Assembly (NCBI GenBank): GCA_028716525.1
Contig: JAQUPQ010000004.1
Location: 80,628 to 144,627 of the forward strand
DNA from: Terriglobia bacterium
GTDB taxonomy: Bacteria; Acidobacteriota; Terriglobia; JAIQFV01
Length of the DNA: 64,000 nucleotides
Direction of reading: 5' to 3'
This document shows, one piece after another, positions 47,334 through 55,046 of this stretch. The notes under the pieces were generated by a model. That model made no database searches, was not told where the DNA came from, and saw only the letters and a list, made by a program, of their open reading frames with translations. How positions within the stretch are numbered: the stretch's first letter is position 1; each line of letters opens with the position of its first letter. A program made the position numbers and the translations under genes.

Positions 47334-48686
47334 ATGACGTCCTGGAAACGATTTATTTTGACCGTCCTTCTTGCGACTGGGTTCTTGACCTATCCCGGCA
47401 GTCTGCGTGAATTGCACTCCCAGGAAGGAACTCTCTCGATTGAAATCAACAAAGGTGTCCCCAAGTTCCGAGTGGCCATAGCGGATTTTCAAGCCCGCTC
47501 ACCGGAAGACACTGTCAAGGGTCTGACCGGGGAGTTCAATGCCGTCTTGTTCAACGACATCGACAACGCCGGTCTGTTTGACCTCGTGAGCAAGAGTTTC
47601 ATTCCTTCCCACTCGCCGGGAACCGTGTCTGAACTCAATATTTCGGACTGGACCAACCCTCCGGTGAATGCCGATGTGCTGGCTTTCGGGAACGCCAAAA
47701 TAGAAGCCGGCCAGCTGACCGTGGAGGCTCATCTCTACGATCTCAAGAACCCCGCGGCGCCCTCGATCATAGGCCGGCGCTATCGCGCCGACCCGACCGA
47801 AGCCAACGCTCGCGCCATGGCTCATCAGTTTGCCGATGAAATCATCTTGCGATTGAGCGGCGGCGTTCGAGGCATCGCCTCGACACATATTGCTTACGTG
47901 CATCGCGAGGGGAGGAGCACAGAAGAAATCTACATTTGTGATTACGATGGATACAATCCGCATCCCATGCGGGTCTTCAATTCGCTCAGTTTAACGCCGC
48001 GTTGGTCTCCGGATAACACCAAAATTGCCTTCACCACCTACCGTCTGGGAAATCCCGACATCAACATCTTCTCTTTGGAAACCAATGCGCTGCTTTCGTT
48101 TCCGCGTTTTTCGGGGCTCAATACCACGCCCGCATGGTCCCCGGACGGTGAAAAGATCGCTTTTTGCTCCAGCATGCACGGGTACCCCGACATTTACGTC
48201 AGCGACTCCCACGGCCGGGATCTGCGCCGGCTGACGTTTTCCGTCCATCATGGAAACAATTCACCGGTGTGGAACCCCGTCACGGGTTCCCAAATTGCAT
48301 TTGTTTCCGACCGCAGTGGAATTGCTCAGCTGTATGTGATGGACGCCGATGGGTCCAATGTTCAACGCCTCGTTTCCGAGGGGGGATGGGTGGACGCGCC
48401 GTCGTGGTCTCCCGATGGGCAGTTCATCGCCTTTATGTGGAAGCGAAAAAGCGAGGGAGGCAATTTTGATATTTATATTCTGGAATTGGCCTCGCGCCAT
48501 TGGATCCAACTGACCCAGGATCAAGGCCAGAACGAAAATCCCTCCTGGGCGCCGGACGGAAAGCATCTGGTGTTTTCCTCGAATCGTTCCGGTTCTTACC
48601 AGCTGTATACCATGTTGGCCAATGGGAAGAACGTCAAGCAGATTACGTCCCAGGGGAAAAACAGCAATCCCAATTGGTCTCATTGA
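47334..48686 (+). CDS. tolB: Tol-Pal system beta-propeller protein TolB
   Basis: A periplasmic protein of 450 residues. A signal peptide (RFILTVLLATGFLTYPGSL) precedes an N-terminal anticodon-like domain (KFRVAIADFQARSPEDTVKG) and a C-terminal six-bladed propeller made of PD40-type repeats: SLTPRWSPDNTKIAFTTYR, TTPAWSPDGEKIAFCSSMHG, ENPSWAPDGKHLVFSSNRSG and others. It contacts Pal at the outer membrane. It begins 15 bases after the TolA-like gene. Confidence 0.95.
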   Translation: MTSWKRFILTVLLATGFLTYPGSLRELHSQEGTLSIEINKGVPKFRVAIADFQARSPEDTVKGLTGEFNAVLFNDIDNAGLFDLVSKSFIPSHSPGTVSELNISDWTNPPVNADVLAFGNAKIEAGQLTVEAHLYDLKNPAAPSIIGRRYRADPTEANARAMAHQFADEIILRLSGGVRGIASTHIAYVHREGRSTEEIYICDYDGYNPHPMRVFNSLSLTPRWSPDNTKIAFTTYRLGNPDINIFSLETNALLSFPRFSGLNTTPAWSPDGEKIAFCSSMHGYPDIYVSDSHGRDLRRLTFSVHHGNNSPVWNPVTGSQIAFVSDRSGIAQLYVMDADGSNVQRLVSEGGWVDAPSWSPDGQFIAFMWKRKSEGGNFDIYILELASRHWIQLTQDQGQNENPSWAPDGKHLVFSSNRSGSYQLYTMLANGKNVKQITSQGKNSNPNWSH

Positions 48687-48723
48687 GGAGGGCTGGGCGG
48701 AGAAAAAGCTGCGTTGCGGCCAT

Positions 48724-48764
48724 TTGACTCGGGTTGGTGAATGATGTATATTGTGATGTATAAT
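48724..48764 (+). promoter_or_regulatory. Promoter and candidate operator of the toxin-antitoxin pair
   Basis: TTGACT (48724-48729), a 17-base spacer and TATATT (48747-48752) make a strong promoter; an extended -10 TGTATAAT (48757-48764) lies just after. Two perfect copies of TGATGTATA (48742-48750 and 48754-48762) with a 12-base period overlap both -10 boxes. RHH antitoxins commonly bind such repeated half-sites to repress their own operon. Confidence 0.55.
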
Positions 48765-48791
48765 TCCAGAATGTCGCAAGGCAGATCGTTG

Positions 48792-49061
48792 ATGGCTCGA
48801 ATGATCCGGAAACAAATTTATATTGCTCCCGACCAGGACGAGCGCCTGAAGAAAATCGCGCGAACGTTGCGGACCACGGAAGCCAGTATCATCCGGCAGA
48901 GCTTGGAGCGGCTGTTCACGGTGGGACCTTTACCGACCCAGGATCTCAAACACTGGAAACAGGAACTCCTTTTCATCCGAAGGCGAAAACGGCGAAACAC
49001 GGCTTCGCCGAAAACTACTTGGAACCGGGCCGATCTTCATGATCGCAGAAGCATTCATTGA
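48792..49061 (+). CDS. Ribbon-helix-helix antitoxin
   Basis: About 89 residues. The RHH/CopG DNA-binding unit is at the N-terminus: ARMIRKQIYIAPDQDERLKK (beta strand and first helix) and TLRTTEASIIRQSLERLF (second helix). The C-terminal tail, rich in Arg and Lys (ELLFIRRRKRRNTASPK), would contact the toxin. ATG 48792 is likely; 48771 is a possible earlier start, but it would leave almost no leader behind the second -10 box. It overlaps the PIN gene by 23 bases, the normal arrangement for such pairs. Confidence 0.82.
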   Translation: MARMIRKQIYIAPDQDERLKKIARTLRTTEASIIRQSLERLFTVGPLPTQDLKHWKQELLFIRRRKRRNTASPKTTWNRADLHDRRSIH

Positions 49062-49485
49062 CACCAATGTTCTAATTTGTCTTTACGACAACGCCTCACC
49101 CCAAAAGCAGGAAAAAGCGCTGGCGCTGCTGGATGAACTGGCGCAAACCCGGGCGGGTGTGCTGAGCGCCCAGGTGCTGGATGAGTTCTATTGTGCGGTC
49201 ACACAGAGAATTGCCCCCCCCATGACGGCCCGTGAAGCTTCTCGACGGATTGAAAGGTTGTTGAGCTGTTGGCGGGTTGTGGGGGTAACCCCTCACATGG
49301 TGCGCGAAGCGGCACGGGGTGCCGCGGAACATCATCTGGATTTATGGGATGCTCAGATTTGGGCCACGGCCAAGTTGAGTCAGGTTTCCATTGTATTTAC
49401 TCAGAGTTTTCCCTCCGGACACTCCTTGGAAGGTGTGAAGTTTTTGAATCCTTTCGATAAGGATTTTGTCTGGAGATCGTTTTAG
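49039..49485 (+). CDS. PIN-domain toxin (VapC-like ribonuclease)
   Basis: A 148-residue PIN domain expected to cleave RNA. Acidic metal ligands are visible: Asp8 in AFIDTNVLICLYD, Glu49 in SAQVLDEFYCAV, and Asp104 (with Asp101) in HHLDLWDAQIWA. The usual fourth acidic site, near a T(E/N)D motif, reads VFTQSFPSGHSLEGV, so it is replaced by Gln/Ser. Family PIN proteins with three acids can still be active. It overlaps its antitoxin and sits between tolB and pal, which are normally adjacent. Confidence 0.87.
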   Translation: MIAEAFIDTNVLICLYDNASPQKQEKALALLDELAQTRAGVLSAQVLDEFYCAVTQRIAPPMTAREASRRIERLLSCWRVVGVTPHMVREAARGAAEHHLDLWDAQIWATAKLSQVSIVFTQSFPSGHSLEGVKFLNPFDKDFVWRSF

Positions 49486-49553
49486 GGGAGCATGCGTTTT
49501 TGTCGAAGATGTATCAAATTCAATTCTTTTAAAATCTCAAAGGGAGGACAGTC

Positions 49554-50309
49554 ATGCGACAGCAGTCAAAGTGGAAATGGATAATCGCGATGGTATTCGT
49601 GCTCGCGCTGATGGTTTTTGCGGGTGGTTGCAAGAAGAAACCTAAAGCCGCTCCGCCCCCTCCGCCTCCGCCTCCGGCGCCGGCGGCGCCGACCGCGCGG
49701 TTGTCGGTCGATCCGTCAACAATCACCGAAGGCCAGTCGGCGACCTTGACGTGGAATACCTCGAATGCCACCGATGTTTCGATTGATTCCGGCATTGGCA
49801 AGGTCAATACCGAGGGTTCACAGACCGTAACCCCGAGCACGTCCACGACCTATACCCTGACGGCCAAAGGCCCCGGTGGAACCGTGACCGACACGGCTCG
49901 ATTGACCGTGAGTCCGAAACCGGCCCCTCCACCGGCCGTTGCGCCACCCGGACCCACCGATGAGGAACTGTTTGAACGCAGCGTCAAGAGCATCTTCTTC
50001 GATTACGACAAAGCCGATATCCGGGCCGACCAGCAGGGAACTGTGACCAACAATGCTCAGTTTCTGAATGCCCATTCGACCTGGAGGTTTACGATCGAAG
50101 GAAATTGTGACGAGCGCGGATCCATCGAATACAACCTGGCGCTCGGAGATCGGCGCGCCAACTCGGCGAAAGCCGCCCTGGTGGCCGCGGGTGTCTCTGC
50201 GGACCGCATCAAGACGATCAGCTATGGAAAAGAGAAGGCCCACAGCTGCACCGACGATGCCTGTTGGCAACAGGATCGTAATGCTCACTTTGTGCTGAAC
50301 CAGCATTAA
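49554..50309 (+). CDS. pal: Peptidoglycan-associated lipoprotein Pal with an inserted Ig-like domain
   Basis: An outer-membrane lipoprotein of 251 residues. A lipobox ends at Cys26 (MVFAGGCKKKP). A run of Pro follows, then an Ig/PKD-like beta domain (SVDPSTITEGQSATLTWNTS to TYTLTAKGPGGTVTDTARL), a second Pro-rich hinge, and the OmpA-type C-terminus that binds peptidoglycan (KSIFFDYDKADIRADQQG, IEGNCDERGSIEYNLALGDR). Most Pal proteins have only the lipidated linker and OmpA domain, so the middle domain is an addition. GGGAGG precedes the ATG. It forms part of the Tol-Pal system. Confidence 0.92.
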   Translation: MRQQSKWKWIIAMVFVLALMVFAGGCKKKPKAAPPPPPPPPAPAAPTARLSVDPSTITEGQSATLTWNTSNATDVSIDSGIGKVNTEGSQTVTPSTSTTYTLTAKGPGGTVTDTARLTVSPKPAPPPAVAPPGPTDEELFERSVKSIFFDYDKADIRADQQGTVTNNAQFLNAHSTWRFTIEGNCDERGSIEYNLALGDRRANSAKAALVAAGVSADRIKTISYGKEKAHSCTDDACWQQDRNAHFVLNQH

Positions 50310-50629
50310 CCGCCCAGTAAAGGAATGACACCGAACCTGAGAGCGGCAACTCCCTGAGAGGGTGACTTTCACTTCGCAATTCCGGAATGGGCTATTTCCG
50401 GAATTGCGAAGTGGGTCTCTTCTGAGGTTCCCCACAGGTGAAGCGCTGGATGGCTTCTTGCCGCGCTGCGGGGATCGCTATACCCGCGATGCATCGTTTT
50501 GTGGTCCTATTGAGGCTTTCCCCCTTCTGTTCGCCGGACTTACTTTAGGGCGTGACAGACATTCCTCGGCGTGAAAGAATAAAAGGGTAATCCAATCGCA
50601 TTTCGATTTCGAGTATCAGGGAGGTTCGT
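50310..50629. other. Intergenic region between pal and cpoB
   Basis: A gap of 320 bases. It contains the long inverted repeat at 50370-50413 and a small hairpin around GCGGGGATCGCTATACCCGC. A possible weak promoter (GTGACA, 17 bases, AAGAAT) lies near 50552, ahead of cpoB. No ORF with an SD is seen. Confidence 0.35.
50370..50413. repeat. Perfect 18-base inverted repeat after pal
   Basis: The arm at 50370-50387 (starting CACTTCGCAATTCC) is exactly complementary to 50396-50413, with an eight-base loop. No T-run follows on the plus strand. The hairpin is very stable and could stabilise the 3' end of the tol-pal mRNA, block read-through, or mark an old mobile element end. Confidence 0.65.
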
Positions 50630-51547
50630 TTGAGAATAGGGAATCGAAGTTTTATCGCCTGGGGCATCGGCCTGATGCTCTGGATGACATTTCCTTTGAT
50701 GGCCGCTAATAAGGAAACCTTGCAGCTCTTGCAGCAGGTGTCCATGATCCAGCAGCAACTGAAAGACTTGCAGGACGCTCAAATCAAGAACGATGCCATC
50801 ATTCAGAAGCTGACGGAGCAGATCTTAGATCAGGTGACCCGCTTGAGCGGCGCGGTGGACGATTTGAAGAAATCAAATTCTCAAACCCAGGCGGCCATCG
50901 GAAACAAGGTGGATTCGTTCACGGGTAATCTGCAAGTGACCCAGGAGGGGCTGGATGAATTGAAAGCGCGCTTGGACCGTTTGACCACCGATGTGGCGGC
51001 CTTGAAAACCACCTTGCAATCCATTGATGCCAAAATCCCGTCCCAGACACCCGAAACGGCAACTCCTACAGGGGACCAAACCGCCGCACCTTCGACCGGC
51101 AAGACGCCCCCGGCGGCGGCTGCTCCGCAGGGACCGGATTTAATGTATGAAGCGGCCATGAAGGATTACAGCGCCAATCGATTGAAACTGGCGCTCGGTG
51201 GGTTCCAACAATTCTTGAAGTATTATGACAACACTCCCTTGGCGGGAAACGCTCATTTTTGGATTGGGCAGATTTTCTATCAGCAGGAAAATTACAAGTC
51301 GGCCATCGATGCTTTCAACACCGTCGTCGAACGCTACCCCGACAGCAACAAGTTAACGGTGTCGATTTACAAAAAAGGGATGGCCTTGGAGGCCTTGGGA
51401 CAGAAAACAGCCGCCCTCAAAGAATTTCGGATGTTGATTTCACGATACCCCAACAGTCCGGAGGCCAAACAGGCATCCCAAGAGGTCTCCAAACTGAATC
51501 AGCGCGGTGCGACTTCGAGTCGCACTGCGACGCGGCGTCGGAAATGA
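50630..51547 (+). CDS. cpoB: Cell division coordinator CpoB / tol-pal system protein YbgF
   Basis: A 305-residue periplasmic protein. After a signal peptide (FIAWGIGLMLWMTFPLMA) comes a coiled-coil region (LQLLQQVSMIQQQLKDLQDA), a Pro/Thr-rich linker and a C-terminal TPR module: LMYEAAMKDYSANRLKLALG, LAGNAHFWIGQIFYQQENY and SIYKKGMALEALGQKTAAL. This is the YbgF plan. TTG 50630 is the start, with GGGAGG at 50619-50624. It is the last gene of the Tol cluster. Confidence 0.9.
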   Translation: MRIGNRSFIAWGIGLMLWMTFPLMAANKETLQLLQQVSMIQQQLKDLQDAQIKNDAIIQKLTEQILDQVTRLSGAVDDLKKSNSQTQAAIGNKVDSFTGNLQVTQEGLDELKARLDRLTTDVAALKTTLQSIDAKIPSQTPETATPTGDQTAAPSTGKTPPAAAAPQGPDLMYEAAMKDYSANRLKLALGGFQQFLKYYDNTPLAGNAHFWIGQIFYQQENYKSAIDAFNTVVERYPDSNKLTVSIYKKGMALEALGQKTAALKEFRMLISRYPNSPEAKQASQEVSKLNQRGATSSRTATRRRK

Positions 51548-51852
51548 AACATCTGAAGAAACGATGGTCGGCCGCACGCCGAGGTTTTGTTTTACTGCAA
51601 ATGTTTTGACCCCCGTATCCCCCTCGATCAATTCCGTGCACTCGAGTTTGAAACAGACTTTTGCTCCGGGCGATTCCGAATCAGGAAGCGCAAAGGGTTC
51701 ATGGAGGCATCGCATTTTGATCCGGCGCAATCAGGATGGCGGGACGCGTTGACATAGGAATAATCAATTTTAACTTGCGGTCAAATGTCTCCTTGCGTCA
51801 TAGTTTGACCGCGCACAACAACCGGACAGATCCGACACGATTGGAGGAAATC
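51548..51852. other. Upstream region of ssb
   Basis: A gap of 305 bases after cpoB. TTGACA (51749-51754) with TAACTT 16 bases later (51771-51776) is a possible ssb promoter. GCGGTCAAA (51777-51785) and TTTGACCGC (51804-51812) form a perfect nine-base inverted repeat inside the predicted leader. The frame of ssb is open back to 51736 but lacks an SD there. Confidence 0.4.
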
Positions 51853-52290
51853 ATGGCAGGATCGGTAAATCGAGTGATCTTGGTGGGGCGTTTGGGGAAA
51901 GATCCGGAATCACGGTACACCCAACAAGGCGTGGCCATCACCCGCTTTTCTCTGGCCACCGATGAACAATGGACCGACAAGAGCGGTGAAAAACAGCGCC
52001 GTACGGAATGGCACAACATCGTGGCATGGAATAAATTGGGAGAGATTTGCAAGAAATACCTGGTGAAGGGGAAGTTGGTTTACGTTGAAGGCAGCCTTCA
52101 AACCCGATCGTGGGAGACCGAAGGGAAGAAACATTACAAAACGGAGGTTCGGGCCGATAACATGGTCATGCTGAGTTCCGCCCCGAGCACAAGCGAAGAG
52201 GTGAGTGGAGGAGCTCCCCAGCCAATGCCGGAAGCCGAAAGCGCTCCCGAACAACCCCCAGAAATCGGAGATGACGATGTGCCGTTTTGA
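51853..52290 (+). CDS. ssb: Single-stranded DNA-binding protein
   Basis: An OB-fold protein of 145 residues that coats single-stranded DNA. The N-terminus SVNRVILVGRLGKDPESRYT, the core WHNIVAWNKLGEICKKYLVK and LVYVEGSLQTRSW are canonical. The acidic C-terminal tail ends DDDVPF, the protein-interaction tip. ATG 51853 has GGAGG at 51843-51847. The linker is Pro/Glu-rich. Confidence 0.97.
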   Translation: MAGSVNRVILVGRLGKDPESRYTQQGVAITRFSLATDEQWTDKSGEKQRRTEWHNIVAWNKLGEICKKYLVKGKLVYVEGSLQTRSWETEGKKHYKTEVRADNMVMLSSAPSTSEEVSGGAPQPMPEAESAPEQPPEIGDDDVPF

Positions 52291-52292
52291 AT

Positions 52293-52319
52293 AGACATCG
52301 GCGGACCGCCGAATTGTCT
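52293..52319 (+). terminator. Hairpin after ssb
   Basis: CGGCGG and CCGCCG around a single A, flanked by AGACA and TGTCT, form a stable hairpin three bases after the ssb stop. There is no good T-run. A second perfect nine-base stem, TCGGGCCGG (52324-52332) with CCGGCCCGA (52358-52366), lies just downstream. Confidence 0.4.
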
Positions 52320-52446
52320 TGGCTCGGGCCGGATTTACTTTCCGGTTACCTCTTATACCGGCCCGACCCTTTGTGATCATCGTCCCCAGGCGCCCCAGGT
52401 GCGACCTTCCCACATTGGCCTACGAATGAGACTCTAACGCCGGTTG

Positions 52447-53502
52447 TTACTTTCTAAAATTCTCTGGTCGCAGGTTTTGATTCAGGACTACCTGAGTGAA
52501 GACCAACGATTCGACCAGTTGACCCGTGTCGTACCGGTCGATCCGGAAGGGGAATTTCACCGTTGCCCCCGCACCTGCGGACGACCCAGACGGTTTGGTC
52601 GAGAAAGGATTGGGGGGTGCTACGGGAACGTCGCGATAATCCGAGAACTCGTACACCTCGGTCAGGGCCAAGGGTTGCTTCGAAAACGGATCGGTCGCAC
52701 TGTCGTAATCAAATTCCATGCGGGTGACCATCGAGGTGGAGTCGTCGATGTAGTAACGCGTGGCGTCGGTATCGATGCCCAGTTTCTTGTTACTGGTGCC
52801 TCCCATTTCAATCACGTGCTTGTTCTTTGCAGCAGCAAAACTGGGTATGGTATGTGCATGCCCGGAAGTGTCACTGTTGCCCGGCGCAGAATCGCCGGGG
52901 TCTTGTGCGAGGATATCCGCCGTAACGTCCTTCAGATTCTTGCCGTGTTTTTGGAAATTAAACAGGGCCTCGAGTGAACGGTTCGTTTGCGACTCGATGA
53001 AGCGCTGGGGATGTCCCGAAGCTTGCGTGCTCAGAGGCCCGGCGGAATGCCACTGATTTGTTCCATCGGTTCCCTCGCGGGTGAGGAGCCTATCGAATGA
53101 GAAAATGTTTACAGAAACGGGTTGCGACGGACCGGCACTGGCTGGAGGGGCTTCAGGCGCTTTAAAAATAAGCCGTTGAAGTTTGTCGCCTTGCGCGCCG
53201 CCTCCAGAAGGACCCGCTTGGTGAAGAACGGTTACAGGAAAGGTGTCCTGAGACTGGCCACCGTCTTTATCGTATCGATAAACCGTCAACTGTCCTGTCG
53301 CCGACCAGGTTTTTACTGAGCCGGTCTGCCAGCCATCTCCATGCGCGTGGGCAGCTAGGTTGACAGAGCTTTGGGCATTTCCTTGCGCCCAAAGGGCAGT
53401 TGCAAAGAACAAAGGGAAAGCGGCACAGATGAACAGAGCGAGAGCATTACGCCACCACAACTCTGTCCTGCTTGGTTTCGGTAGATTCCATTTTTTAGCC
53501 AT
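52447..53502 (-). CDS. Secreted hypothetical protein, possibly LolA-like
   Basis: A 351-residue exported protein with signal peptide ALALFICAAFPLFFATALWAQ. The body is beta-rich: a repeated pattern of short strands (TGQLTVYRYDKDGGQSQDTF, YYIDDSTSMVTRMEFDYDSA, KFPFRIDRYDTGQLVESLVF) resembles the curved sheet of LolA/outer-membrane lipoprotein-sorting-like proteins, but no diagnostic motif is present. A Gly/Ser/Pro-rich middle is low complexity. AAGGTGAG precedes the ATG. It is convergent with ssb. Function is not assigned. Confidence 0.6.
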   Translation of the reverse strand: MAKKWNLPKPSRTELWWRNALALFICAAFPLFFATALWAQGNAQSSVNLAAHAHGDGWQTGSVKTWSATGQLTVYRYDKDGGQSQDTFPVTVLHQAGPSGGGAQGDKLQRLIFKAPEAPPASAGPSQPVSVNIFSFDRLLTREGTDGTNQWHSAGPLSTQASGHPQRFIESQTNRSLEALFNFQKHGKNLKDVTADILAQDPGDSAPGNSDTSGHAHTIPSFAAAKNKHVIEMGGTSNKKLGIDTDATRYYIDDSTSMVTRMEFDYDSATDPFSKQPLALTEVYEFSDYRDVPVAPPNPFSTKPSGSSAGAGATVKFPFRIDRYDTGQLVESLVFTQVVLNQNLRPENFRK

Positions 53503-53744
53503 ATCTCACCTTCGAGAATAGTAGGAGATGATCAGACACTCCTCCATCCAGTCGCTTTGAAAGGCACGACTCCGGTTGCGGAAAAGCTGCAAACGTTGTT
53601 CGCATAAATATACATTTTGTCGAATACTGCAGCTGCATAAAGGTTATCGCTTTGTTGTGTCTCTAATAATTAAAGTAGGCCGTATGCGAAGCTGCCCTTC
53701 GAACTGAAAAATGCGAAAATGTGACTGCGACTCATTAATCTCTC

Positions 53745-55028
53745 CTATCTGTGTTGAGCTTGTTTAATAATCCTCGATTTCCTGATCTCATTTTGAACAT
53801 GCTTATCAGCACAGATGTCACTGTGGTCATACTCATTAGTACAAGCGGATGTATCTTTGGAAAGGATCTGTTCAAACTTCTTTCTCACTTCTGGGTTGTC
53901 CAAATCCCCCAGTGTTCTAACAATCTGAGATCGAATATCAAGATTGTCCTTGGAATCCTCAACGACTCGGAAGAGCGGCTGCAAATCTATGGATCGCCCA
54001 AGGTCAACAAGCTGAAGGATCGCCCATATCAATTTATCCCGGACTAAGATAGGTCGACTCGGATCCGCCGCGATTTGGACAAGTTCATTCAATCCCTGAT
54101 CATCGAGATGATCTCTGCTTTGCTGAAGCCTCTGTTTCTCCAATTGAGAGGCTGGGACATTGAGCAATGATCTTGCGTCCGGAAACGCTGCGGTAGCATC
54201 CGAGGCAGCACCCAGCGCGATCACGGGGGAGGTCTGAGGATTCCTTAGAAGGTTCAAAGAGAAATGCGCCAACTCCCGGAATTGTTCCTGGCGGTCTTGA
54301 ATGGCGCTGATTTCAAGATACCTTTGAAGAACTTTCACTTCCTGGTGGTTAACATCCATCGGGAAAAAGGCGGAACCGCCGAAGAGGGGCTTCCCCTGAT
54401 TCAACTTTTCGGCTCCCCACCACATCATCAAACCGCCGGGATCCTCAAAACTGGCGGGGAAGAGACCGAAAATCCCCTCCTGCCCATCGGCAATCTCCGG
54501 ATAATTCTCCTCCTGCAGCGGGGTATCTGCCGACAGGTGTCGTGTCTTCCGAAGCTCCTCGAGGGCCTTTTGGGGATCCCATCCCCGCGGTGCATTTGCC
54601 GGCAACTTTCCTGTCTTCCGAAGCTCCTCGAAGACCTTTTGGGGATCCCATCCTGGGGGGATGAAGTGGACCACTACCCACGGAAGAATCAAGGCCTGAA
54701 TCTCCGTACCGGGCGAGATTCCGGATCCCTTGATGACCTGTTCCACTTGGAGATTGACGACCTTCACTCCGCTGATGTGGCGTTCATAGCCTCTATAGAC
54801 CAAAACTCCCTCTACGACTGCACTGCTTCTGACTTGGCACACGACGATTTGTGTGGCGTTTCGAGCAAACTCGAAGTCCATAACAGCGTATGAGTTAAAA
54901 AACCATAAATCACTTACAGCATAAGGGTTAAAGGACGATGAATCACTTGGCCGCGCAGTTTGGGCATTTGCGTGAAGCGGCCAACAAACAAGGACAAGGA
55001 AAACCACAAAAACCGTGACTTTCAACAT
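53745..55028 (-). CDS. Secreted hypothetical protein with duplicated motif and HEAT-like C-terminus
   Basis: A 427-residue exported protein: signal peptide KVTVFVVFLVLVCWPLHANAQ, a beta-rich region (VVNLQVEQVIKGSGISPGTE), a tandem duplication of 23 residues at about 126-171 (GWDPQKVFEELRKT and GWDPQKALEELRKT), then a helical C-terminal half with HEAT-like pairs (LDIRSQIVRTLGDLDNPEVR). No family is recognised. GGAGGG precedes the ATG. It starts 18 bases after the 1710-residue gene, so the two are probably cotranscribed. Confidence 0.65.
   Translation of the reverse strand: MLKVTVFVVFLVLVCWPLHANAQTARPSDSSSFNPYAVSDLWFFNSYAVMDFEFARNATQIVVCQVRSSAVVEGVLVYRGYERHISGVKVVNLQVEQVIKGSGISPGTEIQALILPWVVVHFIPPGWDPQKVFEELRKTGKLPANAPRGWDPQKALEELRKTRHLSADTPLQEENYPEIADGQEGIFGLFPASFEDPGGLMMWWGAEKLNQGKPLFGGSAFFPMDVNHQEVKVLQRYLEISAIQDRQEQFRELAHFSLNLLRNPQTSPVIALGAASDATAAFPDARSLLNVPASQLEKQRLQQSRDHLDDQGLNELVQIAADPSRPILVRDKLIWAILQLVDLGRSIDLQPLFRVVEDSKDNLDIRSQIVRTLGDLDNPEVRKKFEQILSKDTSACTNEYDHSDICADKHVQNEIRKSRIIKQAQHR
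54516..54653 (-). repeat. Tandem 69-base duplication inside the 427-residue gene
   Basis: Units at 54585-54653 and 54516-54584 encode 23 residues each. The first 15 residues of each unit are nearly identical at both protein and DNA level; the remainder has diverged. This indicates a recent in-frame duplication. Confidence 0.8.
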
Positions 55029-55046
55029 AATCCCTCCGTACGTACA

